A stretch of 64,000 nucleotides of DNA from an uncultured Eubacteriales bacterium (GCA_902761755.1 CACWLP010000003.1:1-64000), one strand, 5' to 3'; shown: positions 15,518 to 24,177, counted from the first letter of the stretch. The notes: a model not told the origin generated them from the letters alone. Made by a program: numbers and translations.

Positions 15518-16970
15518 GCTGCGCACGTCGGGCAACACCATCCTGGCGGCGCTGCTGTGCGTGCTGATCGGCCTGGTGATCGGCTTCACCGTGCTGACGG
15601 TGCTGTCCTACATCTCCAAGAGCAAAGATTATCAGTCCCACGCACAGGTATACGCCGACGGGCAGTACTCCAAAGGCGATATCAACAAAGTAAAGAAATA
15701 CCTGGAGGGCCTGGACCAGGCGGAGGACAAGGCGCAGGCGGAGCACGAAAAGGATAGCCTCCACGCCATGCTGGATCACAAGTACACCGCGGAGCAGCTG
15801 CTGGAAACCAGCAAGGCGCTCCTGGCCGAAAAGCCCAAGGGGAAAGCCTATTCCGCGGAGCAGTTCAGGGCGGCCGTGGCCTCGGTGATCGGGGAGGAAG
15901 AGGCCGACGGAGCGATGGCGGCGTTTTCCGCCGCGATCAAGGACGTGCTGCTCAAGCCGTACGAATTCGGCTTCGGCGACGTGCTGGCCTACGCCTATGA
16001 ACTGGGGTTCAGGCGGGTGCTGATGGGCGGCTGGTACATGCCCGCGGATGGCGGCCCGCAGCTGGAAATCGCCAAGGCCGCGCCGCTGATCATGACCGGC
16101 CTTTCCGTGGCCTTCGCCTTCAAGACGGGCCTGTTCAATATCGGCGCCGCCGGCCAGTATACCGTAGGCTCCTTCGGGGCGCTGCTCTTCGCGCTGGTGC
16201 TGAACTGGCCCTGGTATCTGTGCGTGCTGGCCGCTATCATTTTCGGCGCGGTCTGGGGCGCGATCCCCGGCATATTCAAGGCATACTGCAACGTCAACGA
16301 GGTCATCACCTCCATCATGTTCAACTGGATCGGCCTGTATGCCGTGAACACCATCATGTACGGCGGCGGCACCGGGCCCATGTACGACCTGAATTCCAGC
16401 AAGACCTGGACGGTGATCACCAAATCCAAACAGTCCCAGATCCCGGATTTGGGCGGCTTCTTCGTGCAGCCGGCCAGCATCGCCATCTTCATCGCCGTTC
16501 TGGTGGCGATCGCGCTGTGGGTGATCCTGAACAAGACCACCTTCGGCTATGAGCTCAAGGCCTGCGGCCTTTCCAAGACCGCCGCCAAGTATGCCGGCAT
16601 CAACGAGAAGCGCAACATCATCCTTTCCATGACCATCGCCGGCGCCCTGGCGGGCCTGGGCGGCGCGCTGTACTATCTGTCCGGCAGCCCCCAGTGGAAC
16701 CCCCAGGATTCCACCGCGCTGCCCGCCATGGGCTTCGACGGCATCTCCGTGGCCCTGCTGGCCAGCAGCAGCCCCATCGGGTCCATCTTCTCGGCGCTGT
16801 TCATTTCCCACATCTCCATCGGCGGCACGTTCATGGAGCCGAAAGCCTTCCCCATGGAGGTGGCCAACATCATTTCCGGCGTGATCATTTACCTGTGCGC
16901 CTTCATGATGCTGTTCAAGAACAGGATCGCCAAACTCTTTACGCATAAAGAGAAGGGAGGGGCTAAATAA
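15504..16970 (+). CDS. Nucleoside-type ABC permease with a large N-terminal insertion (488 aa)
   Basis: Membrane component of the BMP transporter. After a first transmembrane segment (residues about 13-36) there is a hydrophilic stretch of about 125 residues, Lys/Glu/Ala-rich, before the core (from AAPLIMTGLSVAFAFKTGLF). The core carries the family motifs FNIGAAGQYTVGSFGA and EVITSIMFNWIG and about eight further membrane segments. NupP-like permeases are usually about 350 residues, so the insertion accounts for the extra length. Its ATG overlaps the ATPase gene and its stop overlaps the next ATG. Confidence 0.87.
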   Translation: MIRNKLRTSGNTILAALLCVLIGLVIGFTVLTVLSYISKSKDYQSHAQVYADGQYSKGDINKVKKYLEGLDQAEDKAQAEHEKDSLHAMLDHKYTAEQLLETSKALLAEKPKGKAYSAEQFRAAVASVIGEEEADGAMAAFSAAIKDVLLKPYEFGFGDVLAYAYELGFRRVLMGGWYMPADGGPQLEIAKAAPLIMTGLSVAFAFKTGLFNIGAAGQYTVGSFGALLFALVLNWPWYLCVLAAIIFGAVWGAIPGIFKAYCNVNEVITSIMFNWIGLYAVNTIMYGGGTGPMYDLNSSKTWTVITKSKQSQIPDLGGFFVQPASIAIFIAVLVAIALWVILNKTTFGYELKACGLSKTAAKYAGINEKRNIILSMTIAGALAGLGGALYYLSGSPQWNPQDSTALPAMGFDGISVALLASSSPIGSIFSALFISHISIGGTFMEPKAFPMEVANIISGVIIYLCAFMMLFKNRIAKLFTHKEKGGAK

Positions 16971-17935
16971 TGCTGCTTCTGCTGGTTAAATATACGCTGC
17001 TGTATACGGTGATGCTGATGGTGGTGGCTCTGGGCGGCATGTTCTCGGAGCGCAGCGGCATCATCAACATCGCCCTGGAGGGCATCATGGTCATCGGCGG
17101 CCTGGCGGGCGTGCTGGCGGCCAAATTCCTGCCCTTCCCGCCGGCGCTTGTGGTGCTGGGGTCCATCCTGGTGGGCGGGCTGGCAGGCCTGGTGTATGCG
17201 CTGCTGCTGGGGTTTGCGTCCATTAACCTCAAGGCGGACCAGACCATCGGCGGCACGGCGCTGAACATCATGGCCACGGCCATCGCCATGGTGGTTTCCA
17301 AGCGGGTCAACGACGGCGGCGCGGCCAAGCTGGATTTCAACAACAATCCTTTCCTGTTCAACATCGGCGGCGTGTCCGCCGAGGCGGCGGCCGAAAGCGG
17401 CGGCGCGGCGGTGCAGGGCCTGGAGCTGAGCCTGTTCATCCCCGTGGGCATCCTGCTGCTGCTGCTTTCCTACTTCATCCTCTACAAGACCCGGCTGGGC
17501 CTGCGGCTGCGCTCCTGCGGCGAGCATCCCCAGGCGGCGGACAGCGTGGGCATCAACGTGTACAAGATGCGCTATGTGGGCGTGATGGCGTCCGGTTTCC
17601 TGGGCGGCATCGGCGGCATGGCGTACATCATCCCCGCCAATTCCATCTGGAATTTTGAGCAGGGCGTGACGGGCATGGGCTTCCTGGCCCTGGCCGTGAT
17701 GATCTTCGGCCAGTGGAAGCCCTTCCGGATCGCGCTGGCGGCCATCTTCTTCTCCCTCTTCCGGGCCATGGGCGATATTTACGATTCGCTGCCGGGCCTC
17801 AAGGACCTGAACTGGCCCAAGGAGATCTACCGGATGATGCCGTTCATCGCGTCCATGGTGGTGCTGGCCCTGACCAGCAAAAAGAGCCGCGCACCCAAGG
17901 CCGAGGGCATCCCCTACGACAAGGGCATGCGCTGA
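16970..17935 (+). CDS. Nucleoside-type ABC permease (321 aa)
   Basis: Second permease of the NupQ type, with about nine transmembrane segments. The N-terminus has GGMFSERSGIINIALEGIM, a hallmark of this family, and later ASINLKADQTIGGTALN. Its ATG overlaps the TAA of the preceding permease. It completes the four-gene importer whose substrate is probably purine or pyrimidine nucleosides; the deoB-PNP fusion at 39390 could process the imported nucleosides. Confidence 0.88.
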   Translation: MLLLLVKYTLLYTVMLMVVALGGMFSERSGIINIALEGIMVIGGLAGVLAAKFLPFPPALVVLGSILVGGLAGLVYALLLGFASINLKADQTIGGTALNIMATAIAMVVSKRVNDGGAAKLDFNNNPFLFNIGGVSAEAAAESGGAAVQGLELSLFIPVGILLLLLSYFILYKTRLGLRLRSCGEHPQAADSVGINVYKMRYVGVMASGFLGGIGGMAYIIPANSIWNFEQGVTGMGFLALAVMIFGQWKPFRIALAAIFFSLFRAMGDIYDSLPGLKDLNWPKEIYRMMPFIASMVVLALTSKKSRAPKAEGIPYDKGMR

Positions 17936-17964
17936 CGCGAACAAAACCGAAATCAAAAGAAAAA

Positions 17965-17998
17965 GCGGGGGAGGCACTGTTATCTGGTGCCTCCCCGC
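17965..17998 (+). terminator. Hairpin after the ABC operon
   Basis: GCGGGGGAGGCAC faces GTGCCTCCCCGC with an 8-base loop. No T-run follows, so it is a poor intrinsic terminator but may stabilise the transcript's 3' end. Confidence 0.45.
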
Positions 17999-18015
17999 GT
18001 TGTGACGGAGGAAGA

Positions 18016-18780
18016 ATGGAGAACACGCTGACCACCCTGGACGCGGTGTGCCTGGCCGCCCGGATCATCCTGGAAAGCGGCGGGGAGACCTACCGGGCGG
18101 AGGAAACGGTGGAGCGCATGTGCCGGGGCCTGGGCATCGAGGAAGTGGACGTGCTGGCGCTGCCCACGGGGCTGATGCTGACGCTGACCACCCCGGAGCA
18201 CGGCACCCTCAGCCGCATCGTCCGCGTCCATGACCGCACCACGGATTTAAGGCGCATCGACGAATGCAACAGCGTGTCCCGCCTGGTGGCCCGGGGGGAG
18301 ATGGACGCCGAAACGGCCCTGAAGCGGCTCACGGCCATCCATCAGCCGCGGAAGGAGCGCAGCTGGCTGCTGGTGGGCGCCAGTGCCCTGTCCGCCGGCA
18401 GCTTCACGGTGATGCTGGGCGGCGGATGGCAGGATTTCATCGTGTCCTTTTTCTGCGGCGCGCTGGTGCAGCTGGTGCTGCCGCCGCTGCACCGCCGGCG
18501 GGTGCCCATGCAGATCTCTTCCATGATCGCCGGGGCGCTGACCACGCTGATGGCGCTGCTGGGCACCGTGCTTCTGGCAAAGGTGCAGGTGGAGCCGGTG
18601 ATTTCCGGGGCCATTATGCCCATGCTGCCGGGCCTGGCCACCACCAACGCCATCCGGGATACCATCCGGGGCGATTTGGTTTCCGGCGGCGCGAGGATCA
18701 TGGAGGCCGTGCTGTCGGCGGTGATGCTGGCGGCCGGTATCGGCCTGATGCTGAGCATGTGGGGAGGGATCGGCCTGTGA
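18016..18780 (+). CDS. Threonine/serine exporter ThrE family, N-terminal (YjjP-like) subunit
   Basis: Starts at ATG 18016 with ACGGAGG upstream. The 254-residue product has a soluble N-terminal part with the family motifs AARIILESGGETYRAEETV and ALPTGLMLTLTTPEH, then about five membrane segments from residue 120 to the end. In E. coli the YjjP/YjjB pair exports organic acids and in Corynebacterium the fused ThrE exports Thr/Ser; substrate here is unknown. The stop overlaps the GTG of the next gene. Confidence 0.85.
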   Translation: MENTLTTLDAVCLAARIILESGGETYRAEETVERMCRGLGIEEVDVLALPTGLMLTLTTPEHGTLSRIVRVHDRTTDLRRIDECNSVSRLVARGEMDAETALKRLTAIHQPRKERSWLLVGASALSAGSFTVMLGGGWQDFIVSFFCGALVQLVLPPLHRRRVPMQISSMIAGALTTLMALLGTVLLAKVQVEPVISGAIMPMLPGLATTNAIRDTIRGDLVSGGARIMEAVLSAVMLAAGIGLMLSMWGGIGL

Positions 18781-19211
18781 GCTGGGAGATTCAGCTGATT
18801 GCCTGTTTTGCGGCGTCGTTGAGCTTTTCCGTGCTGGTGCGGCAGCCCAAGGGCTCCATGCTGATCAGCGCCGTGATCGCCACGGCGGGGTACAGCCTGT
18901 TCCTGCTGATGGGGCAGAACACCCTGGCCTATTTCACCGCCACGCTGCTCATCGGCCTTTCCTGCGAGATCTGCGCCCGGATCATGAAGCGGGCGGCCAC
19001 CCTGTTCGTCACCGGGGCCATCATTCCCCTGGTGCCCGGCGTGGGGCTGTACAATACCATGCGCTACGTGGTGGAAGGAAATTACCACCAGGCCATGAGC
19101 ACCGGCGCGTCCACCGTGCTGGGGCTGTGCGCCATCGCCCTGGCCATCACCACCACGTCGGTGCTGTTCAGCGCGTTTTTTTCCCGGCGCGGAAAGAAGG
19201 CCGCCCCGTGA
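18777..19211 (+). CDS. ThrE family C-terminal (YjjB-like) subunit
   Basis: GTG 18777 overlaps the preceding TGA (GTGA). The 144-residue protein has four or five membrane segments and the family stretch FVTGAIIPLVPGVGLYNTMR. It matches the second half of full-length ThrE, so the exporter is split into two genes, as is common in Firmicutes. Its stop again overlaps the next start. Confidence 0.85.
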   Translation: MSWEIQLIACFAASLSFSVLVRQPKGSMLISAVIATAGYSLFLLMGQNTLAYFTATLLIGLSCEICARIMKRAATLFVTGAIIPLVPGVGLYNTMRYVVEGNYHQAMSTGASTVLGLCAIALAITTTSVLFSAFFSRRGKKAAP

Positions 19212-19969
19212 CGGCGCATCGGGTATATCTGGCATCCGAAAGCGCGCTTTCGCTGGAAAAGCGCATCGGCGCGGACGGGCGGTATCAGGTGCTGGGCGGC
19301 AGCGGACGGGCGGAGGACGCGATCCGCAGCGGCATCGCCCTGCAGCCGGACTGCGCGGTATTGGATATGCACCTGGCCGGCGGAGACGCGTTTTCCGTGC
19401 TGGAAGCCTGGCGGCGGGCCATGGCCGCGCCGCCCCGGGTGCTGGTGCGCTGCCCCTATCCGGGAGACGGATGGAAGGAAAAGCTGCAAAAAGCCGGGGC
19501 GGACCGGGTGGCCGGTGCGGGGGAGGATGAGATGGCTCTCCTGCTGGAAACGGCGGAAACGCCCCTGCCGGCCCTGGCCGCGCCGGATGCGGATACGCGG
19601 CGGGAGATCGCCCGGGGGCTGCTGGACCGGCTGGGCATGGCGCGGGGTCTGAAGGGCTATCGGTATATCCTGGAGGCCGCATCGGCGCTGTGCTGCGCGC
19701 CGCAGCTGGGCGATTCCCTGGCCGGGCGGCTGTACCCGTATCTGGCGGAAAAATTCGATACCACTCCCGGGGCGGTGGAACGCGCCGTGCGCACCGCGGC
19801 GGAGGATACCTGGCTGCGGGGGGACTGGGAGGAGATCCAGATGCTCTTCGGCCTGACGGTGGACCCGGAAAAAGGCAAGCCCACCAACGCGGAATTGCTT
19901 TCCATGCTGGCCGAGCACGCGCGCCGGGAAATGCGGCGGCATCTGACGAAAGCCGGAGGCTTTTTCTGA
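19208..19969 (+). CDS. Spo0A-like regulator with a degenerate receiver domain (253 aa)
   Basis: GTG 19208 overlaps the stop of the YjjB-like gene. Residues about 130-253 match the Spo0A DNA-binding domain: LDRLGMARGLKGYRYI, YLAEKFDTTPGAVERAVR and the diagnostic FGLTVDPEKGKPTNAELLSM. The N-terminal 115 residues have a receiver-like outline with a possible phosphoacceptor (VLDMHLAGG, Asp53), but the acidic pair expected near residue 10 is replaced (LASES) and the conserved Thr and Lys positions cannot be found. It may therefore act without standard phosphorylation. Location in a ThrE operon is unusual for spo0A itself, whose normal partner is spoIVB, so this is probably a paralog. Confidence 0.83.
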   Translation: MTAHRVYLASESALSLEKRIGADGRYQVLGGSGRAEDAIRSGIALQPDCAVLDMHLAGGDAFSVLEAWRRAMAAPPRVLVRCPYPGDGWKEKLQKAGADRVAGAGEDEMALLLETAETPLPALAAPDADTRREIARGLLDRLGMARGLKGYRYILEAASALCCAPQLGDSLAGRLYPYLAEKFDTTPGAVERAVRTAAEDTWLRGDWEEIQMLFGLTVDPEKGKPTNAELLSMLAEHARREMRRHLTKAGGFF

Positions 19970-19986
19970 GAAAAGCCTCCGGCTTT
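19949..19986. terminator. Long perfect inverted repeat between convergent genes
   Basis: AAAGCCGGAGGCTTTT (19949-19964) and its exact complement (19971-19986) flank a 6-base loop. It overlaps the last codons of the Spo0A-like gene and lies 17 bases from the end of ychF, so it probably ends both transcripts. Confidence 0.7.
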
Positions 19987-20003
19987 GCAGATGCCGTTTC
20001 TTT

Positions 20004-21101
20004 TTACACGTTGAAGCGGAACAGCGTCACGTCCCCGTCCTGCATCACATAATCCTTGCCCTCGGAGCGCACCAGGCCTTTTTCCTTGCAGGCCGCCATG
20101 CTGCCCAGCTCGTGCAGGGTTTCAAAGGGCACGATCTCGGCCCGGATGAAGCCGCGCTCAAAATCGGTGTGGATCTTGCCTGCGGCCTGGGGGGCCTTGG
20201 TGCCCCGGACGATGGTCCAGGCCCGGCACTCGTCCTCCCCGGCGGTGAGGAAGGAAATGAGGCCCAGCAGGTGGTAGCACTTGCGGATCAGCCGGTCCAG
20301 GCCGCTCTGCCCGATGCCCAGCTCCTGAAGGAATTCCTCTTTTTCCTCCGGCTCCATCTGGGCGATTTCCTCTTCGATCCGGGCGGAGATCACCAGCACT
20401 TCGGCGTTTTCCTGTTCGGCGATCTGCTTCACCTGGCGGACGAATTCGATGCTGTCCTCATCGTCGGACACCTGATCCTCGGAAATGTTGGCGGCGTAGA
20501 TCACCGGCTTCATGGTCAGCAGGAACCAGCCCCGGACGGTTTCCTTTTCATCGTCGGAAAGAGGGCAGGTGCGGGCGGGCCTGCCGCTTTCCAGGTGCGC
20601 AAGCACCCGGGCGGCCAGATCCGCTTCCTCGCCGTATTTCTTTTCGCCGGTCTTGACCAGCTTCCGGGCCTTTTCCTCCCGGCGGGACACGGTCTCCATA
20701 TCGGCGAAGATCAGCTCCAGGTTGATGGTTTCAATGTCCCGGGCGGGGTTCACGCTGCCGTCCACGTGGATGATGTTTTCATCCTCGAAGCAGCGCACCA
20801 CGTGCACGATGGCCTCGCACTCCCTTATGTGGGAGAGGAATTTGTTGCCCAGGCCCTCGCCCTTGCTGGCGCCTTTCACCAGGCCCGCGATGTCCACAAA
20901 TTCCACGGTGGCGGGGGTCACCTTTTTGGGATGGTACATCTCCGCCAGCACGGAAAGCCGATGATCCGGCACCGGCACGATGCCGGCGTTGGGCTCGATG
21001 GTGCAGAAAGGATAATTGGCCGCCTGGGCGCCCGCGCCCGTGATGGCGTTGAACAGCGTGCTTTTCCCTACGTTTGGAAGCCCCACGACACCGAGTTTCA
21101 T
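20004..21101 (-). CDS. ychF: Redox-regulated ATPase YchF (Obg/OLA1 family)
   Basis: 365-residue TRAFAC-class nucleotide-binding protein associated with ribosomes and stress response. G1 motif GLPNVGKST (residues 6-14), followed by the family stretch NKFLSHIRECEAIVHVVRCF, a helical insertion, and a C-terminal TGS domain ending DGDVTLFRFNV. The start is ATG 21101, preceded by AAAGGGG. It is monocistronic with its own promoter. Confidence 0.93.
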   Translation of the reverse strand: MKLGVVGLPNVGKSTLFNAITGAGAQAANYPFCTIEPNAGIVPVPDHRLSVLAEMYHPKKVTPATVEFVDIAGLVKGASKGEGLGNKFLSHIRECEAIVHVVRCFEDENIIHVDGSVNPARDIETINLELIFADMETVSRREEKARKLVKTGEKKYGEEADLAARVLAHLESGRPARTCPLSDDEKETVRGWFLLTMKPVIYAANISEDQVSDDEDSIEFVRQVKQIAEQENAEVLVISARIEEEIAQMEPEEKEEFLQELGIGQSGLDRLIRKCYHLLGLISFLTAGEDECRAWTIVRGTKAPQAAGKIHTDFERGFIRAEIVPFETLHELGSMAACKEKGLVRSEGKDYVMQDGDVTLFRFNV

Positions 21102-21155
21102 ATCGATTGAATCCCCTTTGCTTGCGTCATTCATGGCTGCTCTGGCAGCGAATCC

Positions 21156-21184
21156 ATTATACATGAGGAAAAAGCGGATTGCAA
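21156..21184 (-). promoter_or_regulatory. Promoter of ychF
   Basis: On the minus strand, TTGCAA (21179-21184), 17 bases, TATAAT (21156-21161), about 55 bases upstream of the ychF ATG. Confidence 0.75.
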
Positions 21185-21203
21185 GAAAAATGCTCAAACG
21201 ATC

Positions 21204-21232
21204 AAGACAGGCGGGAAAAGCCGTGCTATACT
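21204..21232 (+). promoter_or_regulatory. Possible promoter of the AraC-GGDEF gene
   Basis: AAGACA (21204-21209), 17 bases, TATACT (21227-21232). The -10 is good, the -35 weak; a weak -35 would suit a regulated gene. It lies back to back with the ychF promoter. Confidence 0.4.
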
Positions 21233-21282
21233 GAGGGTGCGATCGCAAGAGGACCCTCATTTTCCCGGAAGGAGGCGGCCCC

Positions 21283-22086
21283 GTGAAAAACCTGTGCATC
21301 CTGAACGACGCGCTCAATTACATCGAGGACCACCTGCGGGAGGATTTTTCCCAATCGGATATCGCCGCTTACTGCTGTTGCTCGCTTTCCAGCCTGCAGA
21401 AGCTGTTCAGCTATGCGTTCCACATCGGCGTTTCCGATTATGTGACCCGGCGGCGGCTCACCTGCTGCGCCCGGGAGCTGGTGCAGAGCGACAGGAGCAT
21501 CCTGGATCTGGCCCTGGACTGGGGGTATCAGTCCCAGGAGGCGCTGACGCGGGCTTTCGCCCGGATGTGGGGCGAGCCCCCGGCTTCCTTCCGGAAAAGC
21601 CGGAAATTTACCGGCATGTTTCCCAGATTTGAATCAATCGAGAATGAGAATGGAGGAAGAATCATGCGGAAGTACGATATCACCGAGCTGTACGATCTGC
21701 TGTCCCAGGCCCGGGGCACCTATGTGCTGGCCTTCGATATTCAGAACCTGGTGCCCATCAATGAAATTTCCCGCAAAGCGGGGGACATCGCCATCCGGGA
21801 ATCCATGCGCCGCATCGAGGACGCGGCGGGGGAGGAGATGCTCTTCTTCCGCATCGGCGGCGACGAATTTGCCCTGGTGACGGGCCTGACTGACGAAAAA
21901 TATGCGGACGCGCTGGCTCAAAAGGTGACGGCCCGCAACGGCGAAGCCATCGAATGGGAAGGACGGAAGATCCCGCTGTCGCTGTACTGCGCAAAAATGA
22001 AGATCGAAGACAGGTCCATCCGGTACAGCGAACTGTACCCCGAAATCTACAAAGCGCTTATCAGCGCCAAGCAGAAAACGGAATGA
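21283..22086 (+). CDS. AraC-type HTH fused to a short GGDEF domain (267 aa)
   Basis: GTG 21283 with GGAAGGAGG upstream. Residues 5-110 form the double HTH of AraC/XylS regulators, with DYVTRRRLTCCARELVQS and the closing WGYQSQEALTRAFARMWG-type helix. Residues about 130-265 form a compact domain with FRIGGDEFALV (about 190-200), an intact GGDEF signature, but the domain is shorter than a full diguanylate cyclase (about 160 residues) and I see no RxxD inhibitory site. It may bind or weakly synthesise c-di-GMP, or use the fold as a nucleotide sensor. A terminator follows, so it is monocistronic. Confidence 0.8.
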   Translation: MKNLCILNDALNYIEDHLREDFSQSDIAAYCCCSLSSLQKLFSYAFHIGVSDYVTRRRLTCCARELVQSDRSILDLALDWGYQSQEALTRAFARMWGEPPASFRKSRKFTGMFPRFESIENENGGRIMRKYDITELYDLLSQARGTYVLAFDIQNLVPINEISRKAGDIAIRESMRRIEDAAGEEMLFFRIGGDEFALVTGLTDEKYADALAQKVTARNGEAIEWEGRKIPLSLYCAKMKIEDRSIRYSELYPEIYKALISAKQKTE

Positions 22087-22101
22087 CCGCGGAAACGCAT
22101 C

Positions 22102-22137
22102 CCCCGGCCGGAATTGCCCGGCCGGGGCATTTTTTTG
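22102..22137 (+). terminator. Rho-independent terminator
   Basis: Ten-base stem CCCCGGCCGG / CCGGCCGGGG with loop AATTGC, followed by CATTTTTTT. It ends the AraC-GGDEF transcript. Confidence 0.9.
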
Positions 22138-22139
22138 CC

Positions 22140-22168
22140 TTGTCAAACGCGGCGTTATCCTGTATAAT
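22140..22168 (+). promoter_or_regulatory. Promoter of ackA
   Basis: TTGTCA (22140-22145), 17 bases, TATAAT (22163-22168), starting 3 bases after the upstream terminator's T-run. Confidence 0.8.
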
Positions 22169-22210
22169 AAGCTTTGGCAAACAATGATAATTGAGGGAGA
22201 TGCATCGCAA

Positions 22211-23425
22211 ATGAAAGTTTTGATCGTCAACGCCGGTTCCTCCTCGCTGAAATACCAGCTGATCGATATGGACAACGAGCAGACCCTGGCGAAGGGCCTG
22301 GTGGAACGCATCGGCATGGGTGGCGTGGGCCACGCGGAAATGAAGGTGGACGGAAAGACCGTGTTTGACGTGGAGGAACCCATCGGGGACCACGTGAAGG
22401 GCTGCCAGCTGATGATCCGCGCCCTGACGGACAAGGAAAACGGCGTCGTAAAGGATATGAGCGAGATCGGCGCGGTGGGCCACCGGGTGCTGCACGGCGG
22501 GAACAAATTCTCCGAATCCGTGGTGATCAACCAGGCGGTCATGGACGCCATCGAGGAATTCATCCCCCTGGGGCCGCTGCATAATCCCGCCAACCTCATG
22601 GGCATCAAGGCCTGCCGGGAAGTGATGCCGGATACCCCCATGGTGGCCGTGTTCGATACCGCTTTCCACCAGACCATGCCGCCCAAGGCGTATATGTACG
22701 GCGTGCCGTACGATTATTACGAAAGGCTGCACGTGCGGCGCTACGGCTTCCACGGCACCAGCCACCGCTATGTGAGCAAGCGCACCGCCGAATTCCTGAA
22801 AAGGGATCCCAAGGGCCTGCGCATCATTATCGCCCACCTGGGCAACGGTTCGTCCCTGAGCGCGGTGAAGGACGGCAAGTGCGTGGATACGTCCATGGGC
22901 ATCACGCCTTTGGAGGGCGTCATCATGGGCACCCGCAGCGGCGTGATGGACCCCGCGGTGGTGCAGTACATCTGCGATAACGATCACATCTCCGTGGACG
23001 AAATGCTGAACATCTGCAACAAGAAAAGCGGATTGCTGGGCATCAGCGGCCTTTCCAACGACATGCGGGACGTGGACAAGGCGGCCCGGGAAGGCCACGA
23101 GCGGGCGAAGCTGGCCCGGGATATGCTGGTATACGGCATCAAGAAGTACATCGGCAGCTATGCCGCGGCCATGGGCGGCGTGGACGCCATCGTGTTCACC
23201 GCGGGCATCGGCGAAAACAACATCGAGCTGCGCCGGGACGTGATGGCCGATATGGAATTCCTGGGCGCGAAGATCGACGAGGAAAAGAACGCCTCCGTGA
23301 AGCCCGGCCGGGCCACGGAAACGGATATTTCCGCCGCGGACAGCAAGGTGAAGGTGCTGGTGATCCCCACCAACGAGGAAATCGCCATCGCCCGGGACAC
23401 GCTGGAGCTGGTGAGCAAGCTGTAA
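22211..23425 (+). CDS. ackA: Acetate kinase
   Basis: Interconverts acetyl phosphate + ADP and acetate + ATP, the energy-yielding end of fermentation. The 404-residue protein starts MKVLIVNAGSSSLKYQL (signature 1), has YGFHGTSHRYVS (signature 2) and MGTRSGVMDP, and ends with the typical VIPTNEEIAIARDTLEL. I choose ATG 22211 because the family begins at MKVLIVN; an in-frame upstream ATG at 22184 would add nine residues. No pta gene is adjacent. Confidence 0.95.
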   Translation: MKVLIVNAGSSSLKYQLIDMDNEQTLAKGLVERIGMGGVGHAEMKVDGKTVFDVEEPIGDHVKGCQLMIRALTDKENGVVKDMSEIGAVGHRVLHGGNKFSESVVINQAVMDAIEEFIPLGPLHNPANLMGIKACREVMPDTPMVAVFDTAFHQTMPPKAYMYGVPYDYYERLHVRRYGFHGTSHRYVSKRTAEFLKRDPKGLRIIIAHLGNGSSLSAVKDGKCVDTSMGITPLEGVIMGTRSGVMDPAVVQYICDNDHISVDEMLNICNKKSGLLGISGLSNDMRDVDKAAREGHERAKLARDMLVYGIKKYIGSYAAAMGGVDAIVFTAGIGENNIELRRDVMADMEFLGAKIDEEKNASVKPGRATETDISAADSKVKVLVIPTNEEIAIARDTLELVSKL

Positions 23426-23491
23426 TCTTCGGCTTTGCGGAAGGGGGCTGCGCAGGCGCTCCCTTTTCTTCTTTGAAAAAGGAGGAGCATG

Positions 23492-24121
23492 ATGGCTTAT
23501 CGGGTGCTGCTTATGAACGGCAGCCCGCACGCGAAGGGCTGCACCGCCCGGGCGCTGGAGGAGGTGGCCCGGACGCTGAAAGCGGAAGGGATCGAAACGG
23601 AAACGGTCCACGTGGGCAGGGAAGCGATCCGCGGGTGCGTCGCCTGCGGCTTCTGCCGGAAGAACGGGCGATGCGTGTTTGAGGACCTGGTGAATGAAAC
23701 CGCGCCGAAATTCGAGCGGGCGGACGGCATCGTGGTGGGCAGCCCGGTGTACTACGCTTCGCCCAACGGGACGCTGCTTGCCTTCCTGGACCGGCTGTTT
23801 TATTCCACGCACTTTTCCAAGCACATGAAGGCGGGGGCGGCGGTGGTGAGCTGCCGCCGGGGCGGGAACACCGCCTCCTTCGACGCGCTGAACAAGTATT
23901 TCGGCATTTCCGGCATGCCCGTGGTTTCCAGCACGTACTGGAACCAGGTGCACGGCTTTACCGCCGCGGACGTGGAAAAGGATCTGGAAGGCCTGCAGAC
24001 CATGCGGAATCTGGGCAGGAACATGGCTTTTCTCCTGCGGGCCATCGGGGCGGAAAAGGAAAAAAGCGGGCTTCCGGCCGTGGAGCGCGATTCGTTCACC
24101 AGCTTTCACGAAGGGAAATAA
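23492..24121 (+). CDS. Flavodoxin-fold NAD(P)H-dependent oxidoreductase
   Basis: About 209 residues with the FMN-phosphate loop LLMNGSPHAKGCTA near the N-terminus, a cysteine cluster CVACGFCRKNGRC (residues about 50-62) that is common in iron-sulfur flavoprotein-like reductases, and the flavin-contacting GSPVYYASPNGTLLAFLDR. ATG 23492 is preferred over ATG 23489 because the GGAGG site is then 6 bases away. It probably reduces small electrophiles or quinones; the CxxCxxC pattern hints at a metal or redox-active site, but an Fe-S cluster is not proven. It shares no clear promoter with ackA, lying 60 bases downstream. Confidence 0.82.
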   Translation: MAYRVLLMNGSPHAKGCTARALEEVARTLKAEGIETETVHVGREAIRGCVACGFCRKNGRCVFEDLVNETAPKFERADGIVVGSPVYYASPNGTLLAFLDRLFYSTHFSKHMKAGAAVVSCRRGGNTASFDALNKYFGISGMPVVSSTYWNQVHGFTAADVEKDLEGLQTMRNLGRNMAFLLRAIGAEKEKSGLPAVERDSFTSFHEGK

Positions 24122-24131
24122 AGGGGAAAGC

Positions 24132-24162
24132 AAAAGGCTTCGGAATGATCCGAAGCCTTTTT
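24132..24162. terminator. Bidirectional terminator between convergent genes
   Basis: AAAAGGCTTCGG pairs with CCGAAGCCTTTT around the loop AATGAT, with T-runs on both sides. It serves the reductase gene (plus) and the lipoprotein gene (minus). Confidence 0.88.
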
Positions 24163-24177
24163 CGTTTCCCGGAGCCG

